From: an uncultured Chlamydiae bacterium | Lineage (GTDB): Bacteria > Chlamydiota > Chlamydiia > Chlamydiales > Rhabdochlamydiaceae | Reading direction: 5' to 3' | NCBI GenBank assembly: GCA_903867585.1 | Contig: CAIPRZ010000034.1 | Location: forward strand, 1 to 20,316 | DNA length: 20,316 bases | Shown: piece by piece, positions 1-7,389 of the stretch | How positions within the stretch are numbered: the stretch's first letter is position 1 | Layout of the letters: each line of letters starts with the position of its first letter | Position numbers and translations under genes: made by a program | The notes under the pieces: model-generated | What the model was told of the DNA's origin: nothing | Database searches by the model: none | Seen by the model: only the letters and a program-made list of their open reading frames with translations

Positions 1-35
1 GTCTTTAAAAAAGCTTGGAACCCTTAATCCACAAA

Positions 36-710
36 TTAGCCACATATCTGGTAATCAAGCGGCTCAAATAGAGCTTTTAAATCTAGTCTTGTTTTTAAGG
101 CCATAATAGCTAGTCTTCCTTGAAGCAAAGCTACAGGAATAGTTAAAATTTCTCTTGGAATATCATAGTTTAAACGGATAAGCCCAGCCTCTGCGATGAT
201 AATGGCATCAAAATGCCCTTTTTTTAATTGCTCAATTCTATCATCTATGGGTCCTCTTATCATACAAGGTATAAGATCTGTTCGTAGGTTTTTGAGCGCT
301 TGTATTCTTCTTTCGGAACAGACCCCAACTTTAGCCCCTAAAGGTAGGGTTTTTAAATTGTATTTAAAAGATACAAGACTATCTCTTTGATCAACGCCTG
401 ATGTGAGAGCGATGATATCAAGTCTTTCATCAATAATTTCAGGAAGATCTTTTGCTGAATGAACAGCAAAATCAGCTTTTTCTTGTAAAACAAGCTCATC
501 AATATTTTGGGTAAAAAAATCGGTTTTTGTAAGAGCTGTTAATGGGGTGACAAGATCCAGATCTCCAAGAGAATCAAGATAAATTGGATTAAAAGAGACC
601 TTAAAAAACTTAGAAAGTTCTTTTTCTACCTCTTTTACCTGAGCCTGAGATAAAAGAGATTTGCGAGCAGCTACGTTTAAAACTTTAACCTCATTAGGAC
701 ATAACAGCAT
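36..710 (-). CDS. hemC: Porphobilinogen deaminase (hydroxymethylbilane synthase), short form
   Basis: Joins four porphobilinogen molecules into hydroxymethylbilane in haem biosynthesis (cytosol). Seen: the N-terminal VAARKSLLSQAQ (cf. the family's R-S-x-LAxxQ), HSAKDLP at residues 84-90 with the Lys and catalytic Asp88, the paired Arg134/Arg135, and RGPIDDR at 152-158 in place of the usual RGNxxTR. At 224 aa it is far below the usual ~310. It stops about 25 residues after the PAVGQGA-equivalent stretch (IPVALLQGRLAI), so domain 3 with the dipyrromethane-binding Cys is absent. A single Cys223 lies next to the C-terminus. The start at 710 has a good Shine-Dalgarno (AGAGGCG, spacing about 6) and overlaps the radA end by 17 bp. 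It is the last visible gene of rnc-radA-hemC. My recollection is that C. trachomatis HemC is also short. Confidence 0.9.
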   Translation of the reverse strand: MLLCPNEVKVLNVAARKSLLSQAQVKEVEKELSKFFKVSFNPIYLDSLGDLDLVTPLTALTKTDFFTQNIDELVLQEKADFAVHSAKDLPEIIDERLDIIALTSGVDQRDSLVSFKYNLKTLPLGAKVGVCSERRIQALKNLRTDLIPCMIRGPIDDRIEQLKKGHFDAIIIAEAGLIRLNYDIPREILTIPVALLQGRLAIMALKTRLDLKALFEPLDYQICG

Positions 711-2055
711 TGAACGCCTCTTCGACAGTTGACACCCCTAAAACCTTAAATTGGGAAGGCAAATCTTTTGGTAGTAATCCCATTCCCTTTTTAGGAACAA
801 TCGCTCTTGTGAATCCCATTTCAACAGCCTCTTTAACCCTTTTATCCAAACGGGAAACGCTTCGAATCTCTCCACCAAGCCCCACTTCCCCAATCACACA
901 AGTTCCAGCTTCTATCACCTTATTACAAAATGAAGAGGCAATACTTAAAGTGATTCCTAAATCAAGAGCCGGCTCAAAAATTTTTAAGCCCCCAGCCACA
1001 GAAACAAAAACATCGGTTCCATGGAGGGCAAATCCGAGCCTTTTTTCCAAAACAGCAAGAAGCAAGGTTAACCGGGTCGGATCAAGTCCTGTCGATTTTC
1101 TAAACGAGGTACTAAATGCACTAGGGGAAACAAGAGCTTGAACCTCGACAAGAAAAGGGGTAGTTCCTTCAAGAACTGGAACAATACAAGAGCCTGAAAG
1201 GCCAACTGACCTTTCTTGCATGAGTCTATAAGAGGGATTAAGAACCGCTTTTAATCCGTCATCGGCCATGTGGAATAAAGCCAACTCATCTGTAGGTCCA
1301 AACCGATTTTTATGCGCTCTTACCATCCTATATCCCAAATTACCCTCCCCTGAAAAATCGATCACACAATCAACCATATGCTCTAAGATTTTAGGTCCGG
1401 CAATATCTCCAGATTTTGTGACATGTCCTATGATAAATGTAGACATCGATTGAGTTTTAGACATGTGTAAAAATGACATCGCAAGCTCTCTGACTTGTGC
1501 CACGCTTCCAGGAGATGAGACAAGATCATCTTTATAAAGAATCTGAATCGAATCGATGATAAGAACGTCAGGATTGAGTTGTTCGATGTGGCTTACTATG
1601 GTTTCATATCGAATTTCGGACACAAGATAAATAGCACTAGAACCAAGACCGAGCCTTTTAGCTCTTAAAGAGGTTTGTTCTACCGATTCTTCTCCTGAAA
1701 CATAAAGAACGTTTAACCCTTTTTGCGATAAGCTAGAAGCTAGCTGCAGCATAAGAGTTGATTTACCAATTCCTGGCTCACCAGCCACTAAATAAAGGCC
1801 CCCTTTGGTGACACCTCCACCCAAAACTTTATCAAGCTCTTGCATGCCCGTTTCTATTCTCAAGGAAGTAGATCCTTCCACTTCAAATAACCGCTGAGCT
1901 TTTTTAACAGCCCCTTTGATGTAACGCTTATCTTCTTGAACTAAGACCTCTTCATTCAAGGTATTCCATTCTTTACACGCAGGACAACTACCAGACCACT
2001 TCGATTGTGTATGCCCACACGCTTTACATCCCCATACAGCTTTAACTTTGCTCAT
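694..2055 (-). CDS. radA: DNA repair protein RadA (Sms)
   Basis: ATP-dependent branch-migration protein of recombinational repair, a RecA-like motor with a Lon-like C-terminal domain. Seen in order: an N-terminal four-cysteine zinc finger (Cys10, 13, 24, 27), Walker A GEPGIGKST at 92-100, Walker B VLIIDS at 164-169, the RadA-specific KNRFG at 249-253, and a Lon-protease-like domain from about 285 to the end (GEVGLGGEIR at 389-398). The 453-aa length is normal and no motif is missing. It overlaps rnc by 14 bp upstream and hemC by 17 bp downstream, so the three genes are probably cotranscribed and translationally coupled. The same order (rnc, sms/radA, hemC) is what I recall from C. trachomatis. 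Confidence 0.97.
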   Translation of the reverse strand: MSKVKAVWGCKACGHTQSKWSGSCPACKEWNTLNEEVLVQEDKRYIKGAVKKAQRLFEVEGSTSLRIETGMQELDKVLGGGVTKGGLYLVAGEPGIGKSTLMLQLASSLSQKGLNVLYVSGEESVEQTSLRAKRLGLGSSAIYLVSEIRYETIVSHIEQLNPDVLIIDSIQILYKDDLVSSPGSVAQVRELAMSFLHMSKTQSMSTFIIGHVTKSGDIAGPKILEHMVDCVIDFSGEGNLGYRMVRAHKNRFGPTDELALFHMADDGLKAVLNPSYRLMQERSVGLSGSCIVPVLEGTTPFLVEVQALVSPSAFSTSFRKSTGLDPTRLTLLLAVLEKRLGFALHGTDVFVSVAGGLKIFEPALDLGITLSIASSFCNKVIEAGTCVIGEVGLGGEIRSVSRLDKRVKEAVEMGFTRAIVPKKGMGLLPKDLPSQFKVLGVSTVEEAFNAVMS

Positions 2056-2752
2056 GGTTACCCCTGTTGATAATAGCTTCTAATGCTGTTTTTGCCGCTT
2101 GCATTTCTGCCTGTTTTTTTGAATTACCAGTTCCTAGTCCTAAAAGGTTTTCTAATTGATAAACCCCGACGGTAAAGAGTTTACTATGTTCGGGGCCACT
2201 TTCTTCAAGAACTTTATAAAGGGGATAGACTTTATGATCTTTTTGACAAATCTTTTGAAGTTCTGCTTTATAATTGAGCGGAGGATTTTTTAAATGTTCC
2301 TCAAGAAGAGGAACAAGTTTATCTTCAAAAAAAACAAAGACCGCATCAAAACCTCCATCTAGAAAAATAGCTCCCACAATAGCTTCAAATAAATCCGCCA
2401 GTAACCCTTCTCTCCCTTTGCCCTGATTACGCGCTTCCCCTTTTCCAAGTTTTATAAAATCTTGAAGACTGAGCTTTAAAGCATAACTTGCGCAGGAGGG
2501 AGCTTCTACAAGATGAGCTCTAAGATGAGATAAATTCCCCTCTTCACTATCGGGATATTTTTTATAAAGAAATTCAGAAACAAGAAGTCCTAAAACCTGA
2601 TCTCCTAAAAATTCTAACCTTTCATTATGTTCAACCGTGGTGTGTCTAATTTCATGAGAATAGGAGCTATGAGTGAGCGCTTTTTCCAAAATAGAGGGGT
2701 TGATAAAACTATAGCCTAAAATAGTTTCTAGGTTTTTTTTATCTTCTGTCAT
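2042..2752 (-). CDS. rnc: Ribonuclease III
   Basis: Double-strand-specific endoribonuclease that processes rRNA precursors and structured mRNAs. Seen: the RNase III signature NERLEFLGD at residues 43-51 (metal-binding Glu47 and Asp51), the second acidic pair Asp120/Glu123 in ADLFEAIVGAIFLDGG, and a C-terminal double-stranded-RNA-binding domain at about 158-228 ending in KKQAEMQAAKTALEAI. The 236-aa length is typical. The start has an A-rich tract plus AGGAC about 7 bp upstream. It is first in the rnc-radA-hemC operon. The promoter must lie in the 62 bp shared with the divergent dapL, but I see no clear hexamer pair there. Confidence 0.97.
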   Translation of the reverse strand: MTEDKKNLETILGYSFINPSILEKALTHSSYSHEIRHTTVEHNERLEFLGDQVLGLLVSEFLYKKYPDSEEGNLSHLRAHLVEAPSCASYALKLSLQDFIKLGKGEARNQGKGREGLLADLFEAIVGAIFLDGGFDAVFVFFEDKLVPLLEEHLKNPPLNYKAELQKICQKDHKVYPLYKVLEESGPEHSKLFTVGVYQLENLLGLGTGNSKKQAEMQAAKTALEAIINRGNHEQS

Positions 2753-2814
2753 GAAATGTCCTTTTTTTTTACAAGAAATTGATCTACATTCAATTTCATT
2801 TTAAGCGATGAATT

Positions 2815-3981
2815 ATGGTTATTTTACAGCAAGGGTTCTTGGAGATCAAACGGGAATACATTTTTCCTATAATTGAAAAAAAAGTCATTGATTGTCAAAA
2901 AAAAGATTTGCTCAATTTAGGTATAGGCGATGTAGCTCTTCCTCTTGTGAAACCAGCAGCTGAGGCTTTTTGCGAAGCTATTGAGACCATGAAAATAAAA
3001 CCTATTGGATACCCCTCTTCCCATGGAGAAAAAGCTTTAAGAGAAGCTATTGTAGAAAGGTATTATAAAAATTTTGAATTCACTCCAGCAGATGTTTTTA
3101 TCTCAGATGGCATAAACTCAGACCTTGGTAATTTAGCCGAACTATTTTCTTCTGAATCCTTATTTGGAGTTTCAGATCCAACCTATCCAGTCCCCCTCGA
3201 TGTCTGTTATATGGCCGGAAGATGGCCCTATTTGAGCGTGATCCCCACTGATGAAAAAGATTTTTTTCTTCCTTCCCCTCCCCCTTTTAGACTCGATGTG
3301 ATGTATTTATGCAGTCCTAATAATCCCTCGGGAACAGCGATGAAAAAAGATTTGCTCCAAAAATGGGTGAATTGGGCTCTAGAGCATAAAGCGATTTTAA
3401 TTATGGATGCAGCCTACTCAGATTTTGTCCAAGACCCCGATGTTCCCAAAACCATTTATGAAATCGAGGGAGCTAAACAGTGCGCTATTGAGCTTCGCTC
3501 GTTTTCCAAGTCAGCGGGATTTACCGGACTTAGATGTTCCTATTCTATAGTCCCCTCAACCCTTCATACGCCTCACATTAAAACTTTTTGGGCTAAACGA
3601 ATGGCTACAAAATCTAATGGTGTGAGCTATCCAGTACAACAAGCAGCCCTTGCTTGTTTAAAAGAAGAGGGTTTTTTAGCGACTATGTCCCAAGTAAAAC
3701 ATTACCTGGCTATGGCTTCAAAACTTTACGAGGCGATGAAAAATCAGGGATTTGAGGTGATGGGAGGGACTAATGCCCCTTATGTTTTTGTTAAATGCCC
3801 AGAGGGTTATGATTCTTGGAGCTTTTTTGATTTCCTTCTTAATAAAGCCTCCATTGTTTCTGTTCCTGGAAGTGGATTTGGTAATAATGGGAAAGGCTAT
3901 ATCCGCCTTTCTGGATTCATTACTTTAGAGGTGTGTGAAACAGCTATTAAGCGTCTGGAAAATCTTTTCACTCTTATCTAA
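2815..3981 (+). CDS. dapL: LL-diaminopimelate aminotransferase
   Basis: PLP enzyme of the one-step diaminopimelate/lysine route: it transaminates tetrahydrodipicolinate directly to LL-diaminopimelate, a pathway shared by chlamydiae and plants. Seen: LGIGDVALPL at 35-44, GYPSSHGEKALR near 65-76, CSPNNPSG at 166-173, MDAAYSDF at 197-204 with PLP-binding Asp198 and Tyr201, and the Schiff-base Lys232 in SFSKSAGFTGLR. At 388 aa it is close to the ~394 I recall for the C. trachomatis enzyme. The start at 2815 lacks a strong Shine-Dalgarno, but its N-terminus lines up with the family's HFxxLxxxYLF segment. Its 3' end overlaps the convergent hemG by 57 bp. A general class-I aminotransferase is the alternative, but the DapL-type motifs argue against it. 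Confidence 0.9.
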   Translation: MVILQQGFLEIKREYIFPIIEKKVIDCQKKDLLNLGIGDVALPLVKPAAEAFCEAIETMKIKPIGYPSSHGEKALREAIVERYYKNFEFTPADVFISDGINSDLGNLAELFSSESLFGVSDPTYPVPLDVCYMAGRWPYLSVIPTDEKDFFLPSPPPFRLDVMYLCSPNNPSGTAMKKDLLQKWVNWALEHKAILIMDAAYSDFVQDPDVPKTIYEIEGAKQCAIELRSFSKSAGFTGLRCSYSIVPSTLHTPHIKTFWAKRMATKSNGVSYPVQQAALACLKEEGFLATMSQVKHYLAMASKLYEAMKNQGFEVMGGTNAPYVFVKCPEGYDSWSFFDFLLNKASIVSVPGSGFGNNGKGYIRLSGFITLEVCETAIKRLENLFTLI

Positions 3982-5160
3982 GACATCAGCCACCCCCACT
4001 TTGGGATAAGCGCCAATTAAATAAAGTCCATAAGAGGCTAAGTTTTCTTGAAAAGTCATCAGTTTTTCATGAACACCCACATGGCATTGAAAAATACTTT
4101 TTGGATAACGAGAAACAAAAACTTTTTCATAGTTTTCAAGACCTGGAAATACTTTTTGTAATTCGCTAAAGGCTTGGGAAATCGGATCTTTAGCCTCTTG
4201 AATAAAACAAGAGACCCTATCCCCTGTTTCATTTCCAAAAAAATCGGCGTCAAAAAGGACACCCCGTGTTTTAAATCCTTTGTTTTTGGCAATAAGATAA
4301 CCGCTCCCAAAGGGTCGATGTATCTTTTTAGAAAAACAAAAACTAACGACATCGATATCAGAAGAATTTACCGTTTTTAATAAGGGATCCATTTCAATCG
4401 AAGAATTTTCTAAAAGCTTTAGCATCTCTTGAAACCCAAGAGCGATCGTTACTTTTTTAGCCTTATAAGTTCCACTTGAAGTTGTAATAGTCCATCCCTC
4501 TTGAGTTTTCAAAAGAGCTTTTATCTCATTATTTTTATAAATATGAGGGGCTAAATCTTCTTCTAAAGCTTCCATGAGGGGGTTCAACCCTTTGGGAAAT
4601 ACCACAAGACCTTTTGGCTTTTTTTTTAAAAGTTTTTTTAAAAAATCCTTATTTTTTAGCCCACCCATCAGATGATCCATGGATAAGTCATTGGGATCAG
4701 CTGCCCAAATACCAGCACAAAGGGGTTCTATCACAGTTTCTAAAAACGTTTTATTGATACGCGTTGAAAAAAAATCAGCAATACTTTCTTCTGCTTTATT
4801 ATTTTTAGAAAAAATCAGATGGGTCAAAAGTTTTGGAAATTGAAAAATGATCTTTGGCCCTACTTTTTCAAGACCATTATCCCCAAGCAAATAGCGTGGG
4901 AATTTTCCTGTAATCACTTTAGAAGGGACCGCATAAAAACGGGTTAAATCAAGTAGTTTTTTGATGCGCGAATGTAAAAAAATACGGGGACCTAATGGGA
5001 TAATTTTATCTTGATAAGAGATTTGATCGATATAGCCACCAGTTCTAGAATCTTTTTCAAATAATCTAAAATTAAAACCCTGATCTTTTAGCTTTTTGGC
5101 TAAATAAAGACCCCCTATACCTCCTCCAATAATCGCTACATCACAACAGTTTTCATTCAT
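3925..5160 (-). CDS. hemG: Protoporphyrinogen oxidase, FAD-dependent (HemY type)
   Basis: Oxidises protoporphyrinogen IX (or, in coproporphyrin-type pathways, coproporphyrinogen III) to the porphyrin, the penultimate aromatisation step. Seen: an N-terminal Rossmann FAD site IIGGGIGGLYLAKKL at 10-24 with the ribose-binding acid in FEKDSRTGGYI (Glu35), the substrate region PLCAGIWAADPNDLSMDHL mid-protein, and the C-terminal FAD-closing stretch GAYPKVGVADVLDKSEKI. Its 411 aa is slightly short of the usual 430-470. The product is the HemY family; the symbol hemG follows the chlamydial naming I recall for this locus. Located beside hemF and hemE, which supports the assignment. Transcribed from its own promoter back to back with that of the 5299 gene. 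The 3' end overlaps dapL. Confidence 0.88.
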   Translation of the reverse strand: MNENCCDVAIIGGGIGGLYLAKKLKDQGFNFRLFEKDSRTGGYIDQISYQDKIIPLGPRIFLHSRIKKLLDLTRFYAVPSKVITGKFPRYLLGDNGLEKVGPKIIFQFPKLLTHLIFSKNNKAEESIADFFSTRINKTFLETVIEPLCAGIWAADPNDLSMDHLMGGLKNKDFLKKLLKKKPKGLVVFPKGLNPLMEALEEDLAPHIYKNNEIKALLKTQEGWTITTSSGTYKAKKVTIALGFQEMLKLLENSSIEMDPLLKTVNSSDIDVVSFCFSKKIHRPFGSGYLIAKNKGFKTRGVLFDADFFGNETGDRVSCFIQEAKDPISQAFSELQKVFPGLENYEKVFVSRYPKSIFQCHVGVHEKLMTFQENLASYGLYLIGAYPKVGVADVLDKSEKIFQTLNSCFTHL

Positions 5161-5184
5161 AAGATCTAAATGGTAAAAAAAGGG

Positions 5185-5213
5185 ACTATAGCTTTAAAAA
5201 ACCCTAAATTCAA
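5185..5213 (-). promoter_or_regulatory. Putative sigma-70-type promoter of hemG
   Basis: On the minus strand, TTGAAT (5213-5208) and TATAGT (5190-5185) are separated by exactly 17 bp. They match the housekeeping consensus at 4/6 and 5/6 and sit about 25 bp ahead of the hemG ATG. The -35 lies only 25 bp from the -35 of the opposite promoter, so the pair could be co-controlled. Confidence 0.5.
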
Positions 5214-5238
5214 TAAGCGATTATTTTTACGAATTTAC

Positions 5239-5268
5239 TTAAGAGAAACTTTTGGTTTGGCATATAAT
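5239..5268 (+). promoter_or_regulatory. Putative sigma-70-type promoter of the IQM-like gene and hemF
   Basis: TTAAGA (5239-5244, 4/6) and a perfect TATAAT (5263-5268) are separated by 18 bp, with the ATG 31 bp beyond the -10. The short leader carries only a weak GGAA at 5286-5289 as ribosome-binding site, so translation of the first gene may be modest. Confidence 0.5.
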
Positions 5269-5298
5269 TTTTTCCTTTTTTAAACGGAATTTCTTGAT

Positions 5299-6600
5299 AT
5301 GGCTATACCTGAAAAAATCTATCGTAGGGTTTCTTACGAACCTGAAATTTTAACCTTAAGTCTTGATGAACTTGAATCTAAATATGAACTTGTTTACTCA
5401 GAAACAGAGCATTTTAAAAGCTATGCCATCGCCCTTAAAACAATAGCTTGTGCAGCAAGTACTCCTTTAAAACTGCCTTTATCGCGTTTATTAAAATTAG
5501 CGGCTAATCCCCCTTCTTTTTCCTTACATGTTGATTTGATTAAAGACCCCGCTTTTATCTTATTATCCCAAGTTATTGTAAAAAGAACAGCTCCTCAAAA
5601 ATTAGCGCCTGTACCTGAAGCTCCTTTTTTAGAAGAGTTTTTTGGGGCTCCTTTACCTAAAATAGAACCTATAAAACCTCAATTTGTTGTTGGATTTGTC
5701 CCCTTTTCTACCCTTTCTTCCTTGACTTCAGAAAGCGCTGCCCCTTTTTCTGGAGGAAGCGGGGGTACAGCTTTTATTAAAGTTCCTCAAAAAGAGAAAA
5801 AGAATCCTGAGAAATTATCCAATTTTAGAATTTCCAAAGAACCAAGCTCTGGCTTAGAATCGGTCAAAACCCGCTTAAAAAGAGCGGTAAAAAAAGCAAG
5901 CCTTCTTAATAAAGGCTGTGCCAATCATCCTTTTACACATATTCTTAAAGAATCCTACTGGCAAGAAAAGCTTATAGATACTCATCCCTATGGTTCAGAT
6001 ATTCACGAGCTACTTCTTTCCTGGCAAAAATCAAAAACTCACTTCAGCTTTGATACTTATTTAAAAATTAAACCCCATTTATTACCAACAGTCGGTGTTC
6101 GTTATTTAGATGCTGAAGAAAGGAAAGAATTTGAAGTAACACTTACTGATGGCAAAGTCATTTCTGCTTCAAAAACCCCTCTATGCACCGATATATTTAA
6201 AGGGGATAAAAAAGAGAAGCTAGCCATATACGTCCTTTCTAAAGAGGAAAAGCTTTATATCGGTCCCTATAGACTTGGCCGTTTTCATCATTCTAGTTTT
6301 TGCTCTGGAGAACCGGTACTTGGAGCGGGTGAAATTAAAACTATTAAAGAAGGGACAATAGAACTCATATCAAGTAAAAGTGGTCACTACACCCCAACAG
6401 CTATGCAACTACATACTATGCTAGATTTTTTAGAATCCCATGAGGTGAATTTAGGAACGATTGCTCTTGTTGAAAATAATGAAGAAGGTTTTGTTAGACA
6501 CCCTTCTGTCGAACATTTTAGAACCGCATCTCCACGATCTCCAGCTTTAGCTTATCTTAGATCTTCACCCTCTCCCGGATCGCCTGGAGGCTTTTTTTAA
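5299..6600 (+). CDS. Protein with a C-terminal IQM-like (plant/fungal-type) domain
   Basis: Function unknown. Residues 1-100 are mostly helical-looking and unlike anything I recognise. Residues 100-200 are Pro/Ser/Gly/Lys-rich and probably disordered, with a basic run KTRLKRAVKKASLL near 190-203. From about 219 to 390 the sequence follows the conserved core of plant IQM (IQ-motif calmodulin-binding) proteins and fungal relatives: SYWQEKLIDTHPYG (219-232), VRYLDAEERKEFEVTLTDGK (267-286), KLYIGPYRLGRFHHSSFCSG (318-337), AGE (343-345), SGHYTP (361-366), then FLESHEVNLGTI (377-388). The plant equivalents read roughly GxFQHSSFLAGG and SGHYLPT. No IQ motif is evident. The tail (409-433) is rich in Ser-Pro and Gly. 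Its stop codon abuts the hemF ATG, so the two are cotranscribed. A host-derived or host-directed protein is inferred; a role in haem metabolism is not excluded. The gene is certain; the domain call is from memory of motifs. Confidence 0.75.
   Translation: MAIPEKIYRRVSYEPEILTLSLDELESKYELVYSETEHFKSYAIALKTIACAASTPLKLPLSRLLKLAANPPSFSLHVDLIKDPAFILLSQVIVKRTAPQKLAPVPEAPFLEEFFGAPLPKIEPIKPQFVVGFVPFSTLSSLTSESAAPFSGGSGGTAFIKVPQKEKKNPEKLSNFRISKEPSSGLESVKTRLKRAVKKASLLNKGCANHPFTHILKESYWQEKLIDTHPYGSDIHELLLSWQKSKTHFSFDTYLKIKPHLLPTVGVRYLDAEERKEFEVTLTDGKVISASKTPLCTDIFKGDKKEKLAIYVLSKEEKLYIGPYRLGRFHHSSFCSGEPVLGAGEIKTIKEGTIELISSKSGHYTPTAMQLHTMLDFLESHEVNLGTIALVENNEEGFVRHPSVEHFRTASPRSPALAYLRSSPSPGSPGGFF
6586..6590 (+). 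promoter_or_regulatory. Ribosome-binding site of hemF inside the upstream gene
   Basis: A GGAGG lies in the last codons of the IQM-like gene, 10 bp before the hemF ATG at 6601, which directly follows the upstream TAA. This decides the hemF start and implies coupled translation of the two genes. Confidence 0.7.
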
Positions 6601-7389
6601 ATGAAGACTTTGACCCCCTTTACAGATAAATTACTCTCATTAAGACAAACTCTTATCGAGTCTTTTGAAAAATTTGAGCCAAGAGCCTCTTTTGAAAAAA
6701 AAGATTGGGCTTATAAACATGAAGGGGGCGGGCAGATCGGATTACTTCGTGGGGATGTATTTGAGAAAGCGGCTGTTAATTTTTCCCATATTAAAGGGCC
6801 AAATTTTCCTATGAATGATGGCTTAGGCCCTTTTGAAGCTTCTGGGATTTCCTTAATAACCCACATGCATAATCCCCATGTTCCAACAGCCCATCTGAAT
6901 GTGAGAATGATAAAAACAGAAAATAACTATTGGATAGGGGGCGGTTATGATTTAACTCCTATGCCATATATCCATCAGGAAGACACCACGCATTTTCATT
7001 CAAAAGCTAAAGCCTTTTTAGATCGTTATGATTTAAATTTATATAAAGAGTTAAAAAAAAATGCCGATGAGTATTTTTTTATTCCTCATAGGAATAAAAC
7101 TCGGGGTGTTGGTGGCATTTTTTTTGATCATTTTTCTTTTAATGATCTTGAAAAAGATGAAAAGTTTCTAGAGGGAGTAGTTTTAAGTTTTATGGAAGCT
7201 CTTATTCCTATCATCCAGCGTCATTATCAAAAACCCTATACCTTTGATTGTAAACAAAAACAAAATATCACAAGAGCCCACTATGTAGAGTTTAATCTTC
7301 TCTACGATCGAGGCACCCGTTTTGGATTTTTATCTCAAGGCAATCCCGAAGCGATTCTATGTTCAATGCCGCCAAGTGCTTCTTGGTGA
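6601..7389 (+). CDS. hemF: Oxygen-dependent coproporphyrinogen III oxidase, C-terminally shortened
   Basis: Decarboxylates two propionates of coproporphyrinogen III with O2 to give protoporphyrinogen IX. Seen: VNFSHIKG at 59-66, HNPHVPTAHLNVR at 90-102, the signature YWIGGGYDLTPMPYIHQED at 110-128, HFHSKAKAF at 131-139, HRNKTRGVGGIFFDH at 163-177, HYVEFNLLYDRGTRFGF at 227-243 and SMPP at 255-258. The match to E. coli HemF runs collinear to SMPPxxxW and then stops. The family normally continues about 30 residues through a terminal helix ending in DW. At 262 aa it is short (E. coli 299), with the loss confined to the C-terminus, exactly where the gene overlaps the convergent hemE by 55 bp. The N-terminus is complete, and the start is fixed by GGAGG and the adjacent upstream stop. 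Activity is uncertain because of the lost tail. Confidence 0.93.
   Translation: MKTLTPFTDKLLSLRQTLIESFEKFEPRASFEKKDWAYKHEGGGQIGLLRGDVFEKAAVNFSHIKGPNFPMNDGLGPFEASGISLITHMHNPHVPTAHLNVRMIKTENNYWIGGGYDLTPMPYIHQEDTTHFHSKAKAFLDRYDLNLYKELKKNADEYFFIPHRNKTRGVGGIFFDHFSFNDLEKDEKFLEGVVLSFMEALIPIIQRHYQKPYTFDCKQKQNITRAHYVEFNLLYDRGTRFGFLSQGNPEAILCSMPPSASW

Noticed and set aside
1..35. Possible next gene after hemC (for example hemD) at the left edge
   Set aside because: Only 35 bp remain and no start, ribosome-binding site or motif is visible.
710..1141. Plus-strand open frame of 143 codons opposite radA
   Set aside because: It lies wholly antisense to the conserved C-terminal part of radA, has no ribosome-binding site, and its translation resembles no protein; it is a shadow of radA.
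2808..2810. Alternative ATG for dapL
   Set aside because: It is out of frame with the conserved protein; the in-frame ATG at 2815 aligns with the family N-terminus.
4059..4352. Second minus-strand frame of 97 codons within hemG, which could have suggested a frameshift
   Set aside because: The hemG frame is continuous from its ATG to the C-terminal GVADVLDKSE motif, so the other frame is a shadow.
5860..5920. Basic helix of the 5299 gene as a calmodulin-binding IQ motif
   Set aside because: KTRLKRAVKKASLL lacks the IQxxxRGxxxR pattern; only the later IQM-type core is present.
6582..6597. GCCT-GG-AGGC followed by seven Ts just before hemF, terminator-like
   Set aside because: The stem is at most 3-4 bp with a very tight loop; the same bases form the hemF ribosome-binding site, which is the simpler explanation.
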